Positions 41,411 through 49,272 of a DNA stretch of 64,000 nt are shown piece after piece. The position numbers were made by a program, and so were the translations under genes. Source of the DNA: Accumulibacter sp. GTDB lineage: Bacteria > Pseudomonadota > Gammaproteobacteria > Burkholderiales > Rhodocyclaceae. A model generated the notes under the pieces. The model did not search any database and was not told the DNA's origin. It was given only the letters and a program-made list of their open reading frames with translations. Each line of letters opens with the position of its first letter. The stretch's first letter is position 1. Location of the stretch: the NCBI RefSeq assembly GCF_036625195.1, contig NZ_JAZKUG010000001.1:1426001-1490000 (forward strand). The letters are read 5' to 3'.

Positions 41411-42073
41411 CTAGGGCAGTTCGTCGATCCCGAAGCCAGCAAGATGTTCGGTCTGGCCCCAGGTTTCCAGGATCCATTGCTGATCCCGGACGCACAGCCA
41501 GTTGATGGCGGCATTCGGAATCAGGAAGTCGCGTGGGGTGGACAGCGGATTGCCGCGCGCCAGACGGTTGACGATGTCGAGGACGCCGCCGTGCGTGACG
41601 ACGATGATCGTTTCTCCCTCGTGTGCGGCGGCCAGTTGGCTCAGACCGCCGCTGACGCGGGTGTGCAGTTGCCGCAGGCTCTCACCACCGAAAGGAATCA
41701 CGAAGTCGGGATCGCGGGTCTCGAAGGCGTGGTAATCCGCGGGATACCTGGCGCGCGACTCCTCGTAGGTCAGCCCTTCGAAGAACCCGTAGCGTCGCTC
41801 GCGAAACGCTGGCCGCAAAGCAGCCGCAAGCCTCATCCTGTGGGCGATGCGTTCGGCTGTCTGGCGTGCGCGCAGGAGGTCGCTGCTGTACAGGGCGGTT
41901 ACAGCTTCCCTGGCAGCGAGCCAGTCTGCCGCCGCCTGCGCCTGTGCCAGGCCGGCGGTATTGAGTCCGATGTCGATCTGTCCCTGGATGCGTTTCTCAG
42001 CGTTCCAGGTGGTCTCGCCATGGCGGACGAAGCAGATTCGGGTGGCTTCGCTCTTGGTCATCACAATGTTCAT
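41411..42073 (-). CDS. Histidine phosphatase family protein (phosphoglycerate-mutase-like)
   Basis: This 220-residue cytosolic protein has the RHGETTWN motif with the phosphorylated histidine (ICFVRHGETTWNAEKRIQG). It also has SSDLLRARQTAERIA, RRYGFFEGLTYEE and the second catalytic histidine in VVTHGGVLDIV. These are the marks of the cofactor-dependent phosphoglycerate mutase/CobC/GpmB group. Substrate could be phosphoglycerate, a sugar phosphate or alpha-ribazole phosphate; no cobalamin genes are nearby. Start ATG 42073; ATG 42061 is an alternative. Confidence 0.9.
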   Translation of the reverse strand: MNIVMTKSEATRICFVRHGETTWNAEKRIQGQIDIGLNTAGLAQAQAAADWLAAREAVTALYSSDLLRARQTAERIAHRMRLAAALRPAFRERRYGFFEGLTYEESRARYPADYHAFETRDPDFVIPFGGESLRQLHTRVSGGLSQLAAAHEGETIIVVTHGGVLDIVNRLARGNPLSTPRDFLIPNAAINWLCVRDQQWILETWGQTEHLAGFGIDELP

Positions 42074-42244
42074 GCAGAGCGGCGGCGCGTTGCCGCCGCC
42101 AGCGCCTGCGCCCGGTTTCCAGTGCGCTGGCGCGAGGACTTCTCGGACAGGATGCGCCGTCGACCTTCCGCCAAGCGGTGGGTGGGTGAAAAAGGGCCGA
42201 TTTTAAGCCATTCCCTGCTCGCCGCCTGACTTCGTGCACATCGG

Positions 42245-42296
42245 CAGCAGTTCTCATTTCAAAATCCCTGGCAGGGGGGTGAAATGAGAACTGCTG
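42245..42296. repeat. Perfect 17-bp inverted repeat upstream of ffs
   Basis: CAGCAGTTCTCATTTCA (42245-42261) and its exact complement (42280-42296) flank an 18-base centre that itself contains CCCTG/CAGGG. RNA from either strand would form a very stable hairpin. No T-run follows on either side. It stands in the spacer between the phosphatase gene and 4.5S RNA. Confidence 0.7.
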
Positions 42297-42349
42297 GCTT
42301 CCTGCGGCATTTCGGGCGCGGCGGTGGGTGATGTGATAGCATTCGTTCC

Positions 42350-42445
42350 GGCGGGTCTCCCCGCATCGCAGGATGGTGAACCTGGTCAGGTCCGGAAGGA
42401 AGCAGCCACAGCCGTCTGATGCGAGTGCCGGGGGTAAGGCTCGCC
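42350..42445 (+). ncRNA. ffs: 4.5S RNA of the signal recognition particle (small type)
   Basis: The diagnostic apical part GGTCAGGTCCGGAAGGAAGC (about 42385-42404) with flanking GGTGAACC and AGCC is the Ffh-binding domain of bacterial SRP RNA. GGCGGGTCTCCCCGC at the 5' end pairs with GGGGGTAAGGCTCGCC at the 3' end to close a single long hairpin. The RNA works with Ffh and FtsY to bring membrane proteins to the translocon. A -10-like TAGCAT (42337-42342) lies eight bases before the likely start. dnaX follows, the usual order in Betaproteobacteria. Confidence 0.95.
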
Positions 42446-42562
42446 ATTTTCGTTTCTCGCCGTGTCGATGCCGGCCGACGGCATGGCCCGGGCGCGCTCC
42501 TGCGGCACCGGTGGCCAGCAAACGGTAACGGGGCCCGCGGCGCCATCTGCTAGAATCCGCGC

Positions 42563-44221
42563 ATGAGCTACCAGGTCCTGGCGCGCAAATGGCGCCCACG
42601 CACGTTTGCCAGCCTCGTCGGGCAGGAACACGTCGTGCGCGCGCTCGAGCATGCGCTGACGGCACAGCGCCTGCACCATGCCTACCTGTTCACCGGTACG
42701 CGCGGAGTTGGCAAGACGACGCTGGCGCGCATCCTGGCCAAGGCACTGAACTGCGAGACCGGGGTCACCGCGACGCCCTGCGGAGCCTGTTCCGCCTGCC
42801 AGGAAATCGACGCCGGGCGTTTCGTCGACCTGCTCGAGGTCGATGCGGCGACCAACACCCGCGTCGACGAGATGCGGCAACTCCTCGAGAATGCGGTTTA
42901 CGCACCAACACGAGGCCGTTTCAAGGTCTACGTCATCGACGAGGTGCACATGCTCTCCAACTCGGCCTTCAATGCCATGTTGAAGACTCTCGAGGAGCCG
43001 CCCGAGCATGTCAAGTTCATTCTCGCCACGACCGATCCACAGAAGATTCCGGTCACCGTCCTTTCGCGCTGCCTGCAGTTCAACCTGAAGCAGATGACGC
43101 AGCCGCTGATCGCCACCCACTTGCGGCAGATTCTCGAAGTCGAGGCGATCGGCGCCGAAGCGGGTGCGCTGCAACTGCTCGCGCGCTCGGCTGCGGGCAG
43201 CATGCGCGACGCGCTGTCCTTGCTCGACCAGGCGATTGCGCATGGTTCGGGGAGGGTCGAGGAGGCGCTGGTTCGACAAATGCTGGGTGCCGTCGATCTG
43301 GACCACCTGTTTGCCATTCTCGACGCCCTGCTCGCCGGCAACCCCGCAGGAATGCTGCAGGTGGCCGATGACATGGCGGCGCGCAGCCTGTCGTTCGATG
43401 CCGCCCTGCAGGAACTGGCCGCCCTGTTGACTCGCGTGCAGGTCGCGCAGCTCGCGCCGCAGGCGATCGCCGACGATCTTCCGGAGCGTGCGCGGCTGCT
43501 CGGCATCGCTGCCCGGCTTGACCCGGAGTACGTACAGCTGGCCTATCAGATAGCCGTGCATGGTCGTCAGGAGCTGCCGCTGGCGCCAGACGAGCAGGCC
43601 GGTTTCGTGATGACCCTGTTGCGCCTGCATGCCTTCCGTCCAGAGTCGGAGGAGGCCGCCAGTCGGCGTGCACTGGCCGTAGCCAGCAGCGCCGGCCGGC
43701 CGTCGACGAAATCACTGCCGGTCGCCGATGCGACGAGGCCGTCGCCGCCTGTCCGTGCCGATGCCTCGCCTGGCGTCGCACGAGCGGGGCCACCGCCAGC
43801 GCCGCCACTGGTGCCGACGCGTGTCGGGTCGCGGTCGGCATCGCCAGCCAGTGACTGGCACGAGTTGCTTGCCGCCATCAAGCCGAGCGGCATGGCGCGT
43901 GAACTGGCGCAGCACTGTGAGCTCTGCGAGCTGGCAGCCGGCCGCGTCCAGCTGCAGCTGGCGCCAAGGCATCGCCATCTGCTGATGAGGGCGGCACAGG
44001 ACAAGCTGCAGCAGACGCTTGCCGACCATTTTGCCATGCCGATCCAGTTGAGCATCGCGGTCGCGGAGGGCTCGGGCGATACTCCGGCGGCGGCGGCACA
44101 GCGCGACCGCCAGGAACGCATGGACCGCGCGATCGCGTCGGTTGAGCAGGATGGGTTCGTGCGCGAGATAATCGAGATGTTCGACGCAACCCTGATCGAA
44201 TCGTCAATCAAACCCGTTTGA
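42563..44221 (+). CDS. dnaX: DNA polymerase III subunits gamma and tau
   Basis: This 552-residue clamp-loader ATPase has Walker A GTRGVGKTT, a zinc module (four cysteines in CETGVTATPCGACSACQEI), DEVHML, the sensor/arginine-finger region LSRCLQFNLKQM and a GSMRDALSLLDQAI motif. A Pro/Ala-rich linker (about 375-435) leads to a tau C-terminal domain that binds polymerase alpha (LAPRHRHLLMRAAQDKLQ). TAGAAT at 42551-42556 is a good -10 so close to the ATG that the mRNA could be nearly leaderless. No slippery A-run for a gamma frameshift was seen. Confidence 0.96.
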   Translation: MSYQVLARKWRPRTFASLVGQEHVVRALEHALTAQRLHHAYLFTGTRGVGKTTLARILAKALNCETGVTATPCGACSACQEIDAGRFVDLLEVDAATNTRVDEMRQLLENAVYAPTRGRFKVYVIDEVHMLSNSAFNAMLKTLEEPPEHVKFILATTDPQKIPVTVLSRCLQFNLKQMTQPLIATHLRQILEVEAIGAEAGALQLLARSAAGSMRDALSLLDQAIAHGSGRVEEALVRQMLGAVDLDHLFAILDALLAGNPAGMLQVADDMAARSLSFDAALQELAALLTRVQVAQLAPQAIADDLPERARLLGIAARLDPEYVQLAYQIAVHGRQELPLAPDEQAGFVMTLLRLHAFRPESEEAASRRALAVASSAGRPSTKSLPVADATRPSPPVRADASPGVARAGPPPAPPLVPTRVGSRSASPASDWHELLAAIKPSGMARELAQHCELCELAAGRVQLQLAPRHRHLLMRAAQDKLQQTLADHFAMPIQLSIAVAEGSGDTPAAAAQRDRQERMDRAIASVEQDGFVREIIEMFDATLIESSIKPV

Positions 44222-44242
44222 GCAAGCATCGAGGCAAGAGAA

Positions 44243-44566
44243 ATGATGAAAGGTGGAATCGCCGGCCTGATGAAACAGGCCCAGCAGATGCAGGAAAACA
44301 TGAAGAAGGCGCAGGAGCAGCTGGCAGAGCTCGAAGTCGAAGGGCAAGCCGGTGCCGGCATGGTCAAGGTCCTGATGACCTGCGCGCACAGTGTGCGGCG
44401 GGTGGCGATCGACCCGTCGGTGATGGATGACCGCGAGATGCTCGAGGACTTGGTGGCGGCAGCTCTGAACGACGCGATGCGACGGGCTGAGCAGGCCTCG
44501 CAGGAGCGGATGGCCGGCTTCTCGGCAGGACTCAACCTGCCGCCCGGCTTCAAGATGCCGTTCTGA
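44243..44566 (+). CDS. ybaB: YbaB/EbfC nucleoid-associated protein
   Basis: This 107-residue DNA-binding protein has the family pattern GGIAGLMKQAQQMQENMKKA, with the long helix, then VEGQAGAGMVKVLMTC and the closing GLNLPPGFKMPF. It forms dimers that bind DNA and may affect recombination with RecR. It starts 21 bases after dnaX and overlaps the recR start by one base (TGATG), so dnaX-ybaB-recR is one operon. Confidence 0.96.
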   Translation: MMKGGIAGLMKQAQQMQENMKKAQEQLAELEVEGQAGAGMVKVLMTCAHSVRRVAIDPSVMDDREMLEDLVAAALNDAMRRAEQASQERMAGFSAGLNLPPGFKMPF

Positions 44567-45168
44567 TGACGACGCCGTCGAGCCTCGAGTCGCTGATCGA
44601 GGCTCTGCGCTGTCTGCCGGGCGTGGGGCCGAAGTCGGCACAGCGGATGGCCTACCACCTGATGCAGCACGACCGCGAGGGCGCGCAGCGTCTTGCCGGG
44701 TCGCTGCAGTTGGCGCTGACCGCGCTGCGGCACTGTCAGCGCTGCAACACCTTCAGCGAATCGGAGACCTGTTCGCGCTGCCAGTCCAGCAGGCGGGATC
44801 CTGCCCTGTTGTGCGTTGTCGAGACGCCGGTCGACATGAACATGCTCGAACAGACGCATGCCTACGCTGGCCTGTACTACGTGCTGATGGGGCGCGTGTC
44901 GCCGCTTGATGGCATCGGACCGGCCGAACTGCGCTTGGAGCGATTGCTCGCGCGCGCGTGCGATGGGGTGGTGCGCGAAGTGATCATCGCCACCAACTAC
45001 ACGAACGAGGGCGAGGCGACGGCACACTACCTTGGCGAGATGTTGCGCAGTCGTGGCGTCAGCGTATCGCGAATCGCACGCGGCGTGCCGGTCGGCGGCG
45101 AGCTCGAATACGTCGATGCCGGGACCCTGGCGCAGGCTCTGCGAGAACGCCGACCGCTTGCTGCATAA
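44566..45168 (+). CDS. recR: Recombination protein RecR
   Basis: This 200-residue recombination mediator acts with RecO and RecF to load RecA on gapped DNA. It has an N-terminal helix-hairpin-helix (LRCLPGVGPKSAQRMAYHL), a zinc finger (CQRCNTF...CSRC) and a Toprim domain (LLCVVETPVDMNMLEQT). The family YYVLMGRVSPLDGIGP and GGELEYVDAGTLAQAL follow. Its ATG overlaps the ybaB stop. A promoter for the bc1 genes begins shortly after its end. Confidence 0.97.
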   Translation: MTTPSSLESLIEALRCLPGVGPKSAQRMAYHLMQHDREGAQRLAGSLQLALTALRHCQRCNTFSESETCSRCQSSRRDPALLCVVETPVDMNMLEQTHAYAGLYYVLMGRVSPLDGIGPAELRLERLLARACDGVVREVIIATNYTNEGEATAHYLGEMLRSRGVSVSRIARGVPVGGELEYVDAGTLAQALRERRPLAA

Positions 45169-45212
45169 GGACTTGCGGCGGCTCCGGATTCAAAACCGTA
45201 TGGAGATTGGCG

Positions 45213-45218
45213 TATAAT
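45213..45218 (+). promoter_or_regulatory. Promoter -10 element of the petABC operon
   Basis: A perfect TATAAT stands 50 bases before the petA start. The -35 region is weak (ATTCAA at 45188-45193 with 19 bases spacing), so an activator may help. The leader has no other obvious structure. Confidence 0.6.
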
Positions 45219-45268
45219 GCTGCGGTTTGGTATGAAGCAACTTTTACTACGTCCTAGGGATCAGCGCT

Positions 45269-45865
45269 ATGAGCAATGAGTGCAAGGTGGACGGCGGAAG
45301 GCGGCGACTGATCGTCGCCACCGCTGCGGTTGGCGGGGTGGGGGCGATCGCTGCGCTCGTACCTTTCGTCTCCAGCATGCTGCCGTCCGAGAGGGCCAGG
45401 GCTGCCGGTGCACCGGTTGAAGTCGATATCGGCAGTCTTGAGCCGGGCCAGATGATCACCGTCGAATGGCGTGGTCGGCCGGTGTGGATCATCAACCGTA
45501 CGACGCACATGCTCGAGACGCTGCCCAAGCTCGATGGCGAAATGGCCGACCCGAAGTCGGAAAAGAACATGCAGCCGGATTACTGCAGGAACGAAACGCG
45601 TTCGATCAAGCCCGAGATCATGGTCGTTGTAGGTATCTGTACGCATCTCGGGTGCTCGCCCTCTGCGAAGTTCAGGCGCGGTACCGAAGAGGGGATGGAC
45701 AGCGCCTGGCTGGGCGGATTCCTCTGTCCGTGTCATGGTTCGACCTTCGACTTCGCTGGCCGGGTCTTCAAGAGCAAGCCGGCACCCGACAATCTCGAGG
45801 TGCCCCGGCACATGTACCTGTCCGATAAGCGGATCCTTATCGGTGAAGACAAGAAGGGGGCCTAA
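45269..45865 (+). CDS. petA: Ubiquinol-cytochrome c reductase iron-sulfur subunit (Rieske)
   Basis: This 198-residue protein takes one electron from ubiquinol at the Qo site of the bc1 complex. It has a Tat-type N-terminal anchor (GGRRRLIVATAAVGGVGAIA). The Rieske cluster ligands are in CTHLGC (Cys124, His126, with Cys129) and CPCHGS (Cys153, His156; Cys155). Cys129 and Cys155 should form the stabilising disulfide. petB begins 4 bases after its stop. Confidence 0.97.
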   Translation: MSNECKVDGGRRRLIVATAAVGGVGAIAALVPFVSSMLPSERARAAGAPVEVDIGSLEPGQMITVEWRGRPVWIINRTTHMLETLPKLDGEMADPKSEKNMQPDYCRNETRSIKPEIMVVVGICTHLGCSPSAKFRRGTEEGMDSAWLGGFLCPCHGSTFDFAGRVFKSKPAPDNLEVPRHMYLSDKRILIGEDKKGA

Positions 45866-45868
45866 GCC

Positions 45869-47188
45869 ATGGCGTCGAACACCAATTTCGAAAAATACAA
45901 GTCTGACGGCTCGCTGCAGGGCAACCTGCTCGAGTGGTTCGATGCGCGCTTCCCGGCGACTTCGATGTGGCGCGGACACCTGTCGGAGTATTACGCGCCG
46001 AAGAACTTCAACTTCTGGTACTTCTTCGGTTCGCTGGCGATGCTGGTGCTCGTCATCCAGATCGTCACCGGTATCTTCCTCGTCATGCACTACAAGCCGG
46101 ACGCGTCGCTCAACGAAAACGGTATCCCGGTCGCCTTTGCCAGCGTTGAGTACATCATGCGCGACGTCAACTGGGGTTGGCTGATCCGCTACATGCACTC
46201 GACGGGCGCGTCGGCGTTCTTCATCGTCGTCTACCTGCACATGTTCCGTGGCCTTCTGTACGGCTCGTACCGGCAGCCGCGCGAGCTGATCTGGGTCTTC
46301 GGGACGCTGATCTTTCTCTGCCTGATGGCCGAAGCCTTCATGGGTTACCTGTTGCCCTGGGGGCAGATGTCGTTCTGGGGAGCGCAGGTCATCGTCAACC
46401 TCTTTTCGGCCATTCCGCTGATCGGCGAGCCGCTGTCGGTCTGGATTCGCGGCGACTTCGTCGTCGGCGACGCGACGCTCAATCGCTTCTTTTCCTTCCA
46501 CGTCATTGCCGTCCCACTCGTCCTGCTCGGCCTCATCGCGGCACACATCCTGGCGCTGCACGAAGTGGGCTCGAACAATCCGGATGGAGTCGAGATCAAG
46601 AAGCGCAAGGATGTCCATGGCAATCCGCTCGACGGTATTCCCTTTCACCCGTACTATACGGTGAAGGACATCGTCGGTGTCGTGGTCTTCCTGATGGTCT
46701 TCTCGATCATCGTCTTCTTTGCGCCCGAGGGCGGCGGCTACTTCCTCGAGTACAACAACTTCCTGCCGGCGGATCCCCTGAAGACCCCGCCACACATTGC
46801 CCCGGTGTGGTATTTCACGCCTTACTACTCTCTGCTGCGGGCGATGGTCTGGCCGCTGTTCGGCATCGACGCGAAGTTCTGGGGAGTCGTGCTGATGGGG
46901 GGCGGCGTGGTGATCCTCGCCTTTCTGCCATGGCTCGACCGCAGCCCGGTGAAGTCCATTCGCTATCGTGGCCCGATCTTCAAGACCCTGCTGACCCTGT
47001 TCGTAATTTCCTTCATCCTGCTCGGATTCCTGGGTACGCAACCGCCTTCGTATGCCTTCTTCGGTGTCATCCCGGGCGCCCCGGTTGCGCAGATCCTCAC
47101 CGCTTACTACTTCCTTTTCTTCCTGACGATGCCGTGGTGGTCGAAGATAGACAAGTACAAGCCGGAACCTGATCGCGTGACGATGTAA
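45869..47188 (+). CDS. petB: Cytochrome b of the bc1 complex
   Basis: This 439-residue membrane protein binds two b hemes. The paired histidines lie in MHSTGASAFFIVVYLHMFRG and FSFHVIAVPLVLLGLIAAHI. The Qo-site motif is PVWY (in HIAPVWYFTPYYSLLRA) instead of the PEWY of mitochondria and Alphaproteobacteria, as I recall for many Beta- and Gammaproteobacteria. Eight helices are visible, followed by a C-terminal basic tail. It is the core of the proton-pumping Q cycle. Confidence 0.97.
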   Translation: MASNTNFEKYKSDGSLQGNLLEWFDARFPATSMWRGHLSEYYAPKNFNFWYFFGSLAMLVLVIQIVTGIFLVMHYKPDASLNENGIPVAFASVEYIMRDVNWGWLIRYMHSTGASAFFIVVYLHMFRGLLYGSYRQPRELIWVFGTLIFLCLMAEAFMGYLLPWGQMSFWGAQVIVNLFSAIPLIGEPLSVWIRGDFVVGDATLNRFFSFHVIAVPLVLLGLIAAHILALHEVGSNNPDGVEIKKRKDVHGNPLDGIPFHPYYTVKDIVGVVVFLMVFSIIVFFAPEGGGYFLEYNNFLPADPLKTPPHIAPVWYFTPYYSLLRAMVWPLFGIDAKFWGVVLMGGGVVILAFLPWLDRSPVKSIRYRGPIFKTLLTLFVISFILLGFLGTQPPSYAFFGVIPGAPVAQILTAYYFLFFLTMPWWSKIDKYKPEPDRVTM

Positions 47189-47192
47189 AGGA

Positions 47193-47912
47193 ATGGACAA
47201 AATGAAAAAACTGCTTGCCGCGCTGCTCTTCGCGCCGGCCCTTGCCCTGGCCAGCGGCGCTGCCATCCATCTCGACAGGGCGCCCAACGTACAAGGCGAC
47301 AACGCTGCTTTGCAGAGCGGCGCCCGTACCTTCGTCAACTACTGTCTGAACTGCCATGGCGCCAGTTTCGCCCGTTACTCGCGCCTGACCGAACTGGGTC
47401 TGAGCGAGCAGCAGGTACGCGACAACCTGATGTTCACGGCCGAGAAGATCGGCGAGACGATGCGCGTCGCCGCTCGTCCCGATGAGCAGAAGAGATGGTT
47501 CGGCGCCGCGCCACCCGACCTCACGCTGATTGCTCGCGCTCGGTCGTCGGCAGACGGCAGCGGTGCGGACTGGCTGTACACCTACCTGCGCTCATTCTAC
47601 GTCGATGAGAAGCGGCCGACAGGCTGGAACAACGTCGTCTTCGAGAACGTCGGCATGCCGCACGTACTCTGGCAGCTGCAGGGTGTGCAGGGGCTGAACA
47701 AGGACCACAAGCTTGAGCTGTTGGTGCCTGGCAGCCTTTCTGCCGCTGAGTACGACAAGCTCATCGGGGATCTGGTCGGTTTCATGGTCTGGCTTGCCGA
47801 GCCGCATGCGGGTTTCCGCCAGAACCTGGGTTTTGGCGTCCTCGCCTTTCTCGTGGTGTTCTTCGGTTTTGCCTACGCATTGAAGAAAGCTTACTGGAAA
47901 GACGTCAAGTAA
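47193..47912 (+). CDS. petC: Cytochrome c1 of the bc1 complex
   Basis: This 239-residue protein has a signal peptide (KKLLAALLFAPALALASG), a heme c site CLNCH, and the c1 family stretch RWFGAAPPDLTLIARARS. The C-terminal transmembrane anchor is NLGFGVLAFLVVFFGFAYAL. It passes electrons from the Rieske protein to soluble cytochromes such as c4. The start lies 4 bases after petB. A structured terminator follows. Confidence 0.96.
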   Translation: MDKMKKLLAALLFAPALALASGAAIHLDRAPNVQGDNAALQSGARTFVNYCLNCHGASFARYSRLTELGLSEQQVRDNLMFTAEKIGETMRVAARPDEQKRWFGAAPPDLTLIARARSSADGSGADWLYTYLRSFYVDEKRPTGWNNVVFENVGMPHVLWQLQGVQGLNKDHKLELLVPGSLSAAEYDKLIGDLVGFMVWLAEPHAGFRQNLGFGVLAFLVVFFGFAYALKKAYWKDVK

Positions 47913-47942
47913 GCCAAGAAGAAGAGCCGGGTCATCGGGCCG

Positions 47943-48002
47943 CGGCATCGCCGGCGAGGGCGTGGGAAGCGCCCGCCGCCGTTGCGATGCCGATTCGTTT
48001 TT
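47943..48002 (+). terminator. Nested stem-loop terminator or attenuator between petC and sspA
   Basis: CGGCATCGC (47943-47951) pairs exactly with GCGATGCCG (47984-47992). Inside it CGGCG pairs with CGCCG, and GGGCG with CGCCC, around a small loop. TTTTT follows at 47998-48002, five bases past the stem. The sspA start is only 12 bases further, so read-through here would set sspA expression. Confidence 0.55.
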
Positions 48003-48014
48003 GAGGTATTGATC

Positions 48015-48611
48015 ATGATGAATCTCTATTCCGGGACCACCTGCCCGTTCAGTCACCGCTGCCGCATCGTCCTCTACGAAAAGGGCATGGATTTTCAGGT
48101 GATCGATGTCGACCTGTTCGCCAAACCCGAGGACATCGCCATCATCAACCCCTACGGGCGCGTTCCCGTGTTGGTCGAACGCGACCTCATACTGTACGAG
48201 CCGAACATCATCAACGAGTACATCGACGAGCGCTTCCCGCATCCGCAGCTGATGCCGGCCGATCCCATCATGCGCGCGCGCGCGCGTCAGCTGCTGATCA
48301 CCATGGAGCGCGAGGTCTTCTCCTACATCGAGGCTCTGGAAAAGAACAGCAAGGCGGCCGACCGCTCCCGCGTCCAGATCCGCGATCGACTCACCGAGAT
48401 GGCGCCGGTCTTCGTCAAGCAGAAGCACATGCTTGGCGAGGAGTTTTCGATGCTTGATGTCGCCATTGCCCCGCTCCTCTGGCGGCTCGACCATTACGGG
48501 ATCGAGCTGTCGAAAGCCGCGGCACCCCTGATGAAGTACGGTGAGCGCATTTTCAGCCGTCAAGGCTTCATCGATGCCCTGACGCCATCGGAAAAGGCCA
48601 TGCGCCGCTGA
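48015..48611 (+). CDS. sspA: Stringent starvation protein A
   Basis: This 198-residue protein has a glutathione-transferase fold that binds RNA polymerase rather than glutathione. It has SGTTCPFSHRCRIVLYEKGM, the NPYGRVPVLVERDL cis-Pro region and LYEPNIINEYIDERFPHPQLM, the diagnostic SspA strings. In E. coli it is induced in starvation and helps stress survival. The start at 48015 (MMNLYSGTT) matches the family. sspB follows after 71 bases. Confidence 0.94.
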   Translation: MMNLYSGTTCPFSHRCRIVLYEKGMDFQVIDVDLFAKPEDIAIINPYGRVPVLVERDLILYEPNIINEYIDERFPHPQLMPADPIMRARARQLLITMEREVFSYIEALEKNSKAADRSRVQIRDRLTEMAPVFVKQKHMLGEEFSMLDVAIAPLLWRLDHYGIELSKAAAPLMKYGERIFSRQGFIDALTPSEKAMRR

Positions 48612-48682
48612 GGGCGGTACCGCTGCCAAGGGCGCCGACACTCGCCGGTTGCCCTGCACGTCATGACTGAGCTCGCCGGAAG

Positions 48683-49096
48683 ATGAACGCCAACCTGCCC
48701 TCCACCAAACCCTATCTTATCCGCGCCATTCACCAATGGTGCTGCGACAACGGCTTGACTCCCTACCTTGCCGTCGCGGTAGACGCCAGCACGCGTGTTC
48801 CGCGGGAGCATGTCCGCGACGGCCAGATCGTGCTCAATATCGGTTACGAGGCGACGGCGCAACTCGAGATCGGCAACGGCGGCATCAGCTTTCAGGCGCG
48901 TTTCGCTGGTGTTGCAAGAGATATCTGGGTGCCGATGGGAAGCGTTTCGGCGATCTATGCTCGCGAGAATGGTGCCGGCATGGCTTTCGAACCGGAAAAC
49001 ATCGCAGCGCCTGCGGCAACGGTTGACCTGGATTCGGAGGCGCCGCCGGAACCGCCGCCCGCCGGTGGTCGCGCGCGACTGCAGCGGGTCAAGTGA
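48683..49096 (+). CDS. sspB: ClpXP adaptor SspB
   Basis: This 137-residue adaptor delivers ssrA-tagged proteins to ClpXP. The substrate-binding domain is clear: KPYLIRAIHQWCCDNGLTPY, LAVAVDASTRVPREHV and DGQIVLNIGYEAT, then GGISFQARFAGVARDIWVPM and VSAIYARENGAGMAF. The flexible linker and the last charged residues (RLQRVK) should form the ClpX-binding tail, although the usual final motif is not exact. Confidence 0.93.
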   Translation: MNANLPSTKPYLIRAIHQWCCDNGLTPYLAVAVDASTRVPREHVRDGQIVLNIGYEATAQLEIGNGGISFQARFAGVARDIWVPMGSVSAIYARENGAGMAFEPENIAAPAATVDLDSEAPPEPPPAGGRARLQRVK

Positions 49097-49272
49097 GGAA
49101 CGCTGCGGCGGGATGGACGCTCGCGGAGCCGGCAGTCCGCGGTTGTCCGTTTTCGCAGCCTGCGGCCGTGCTGGGCTGTGTGGAGGTGCGGGGTGTTGCC
49201 ACCGCGGCGAGTCCGGCGTCTGGATCGTTGCCGCCGCATTGGCCAGGCAGCCTCGCCACAGGGAGCGCGGGC

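Noticed and set aside
42541..42563. Leaderless dnaX as a separate finding
   Set aside because: TAGAAT is well placed for a start at the ATG, but there is no -35 match and the gene may equally be read through from ffs.
45254..47338. 694-codon minus-strand open frame opposite the bc1 operon
   Set aside because: Its product is a charged Arg/Asp/Glu/Gln string without domains. It is the antisense shadow of petA-petB-petC, whose codon use forces an open complementary frame.
48015..48611. sspA as an ordinary glutathione S-transferase
   Set aside because: The SspA-specific strings and position before sspB behind the bc1 genes identify the RNA-polymerase-associated protein.
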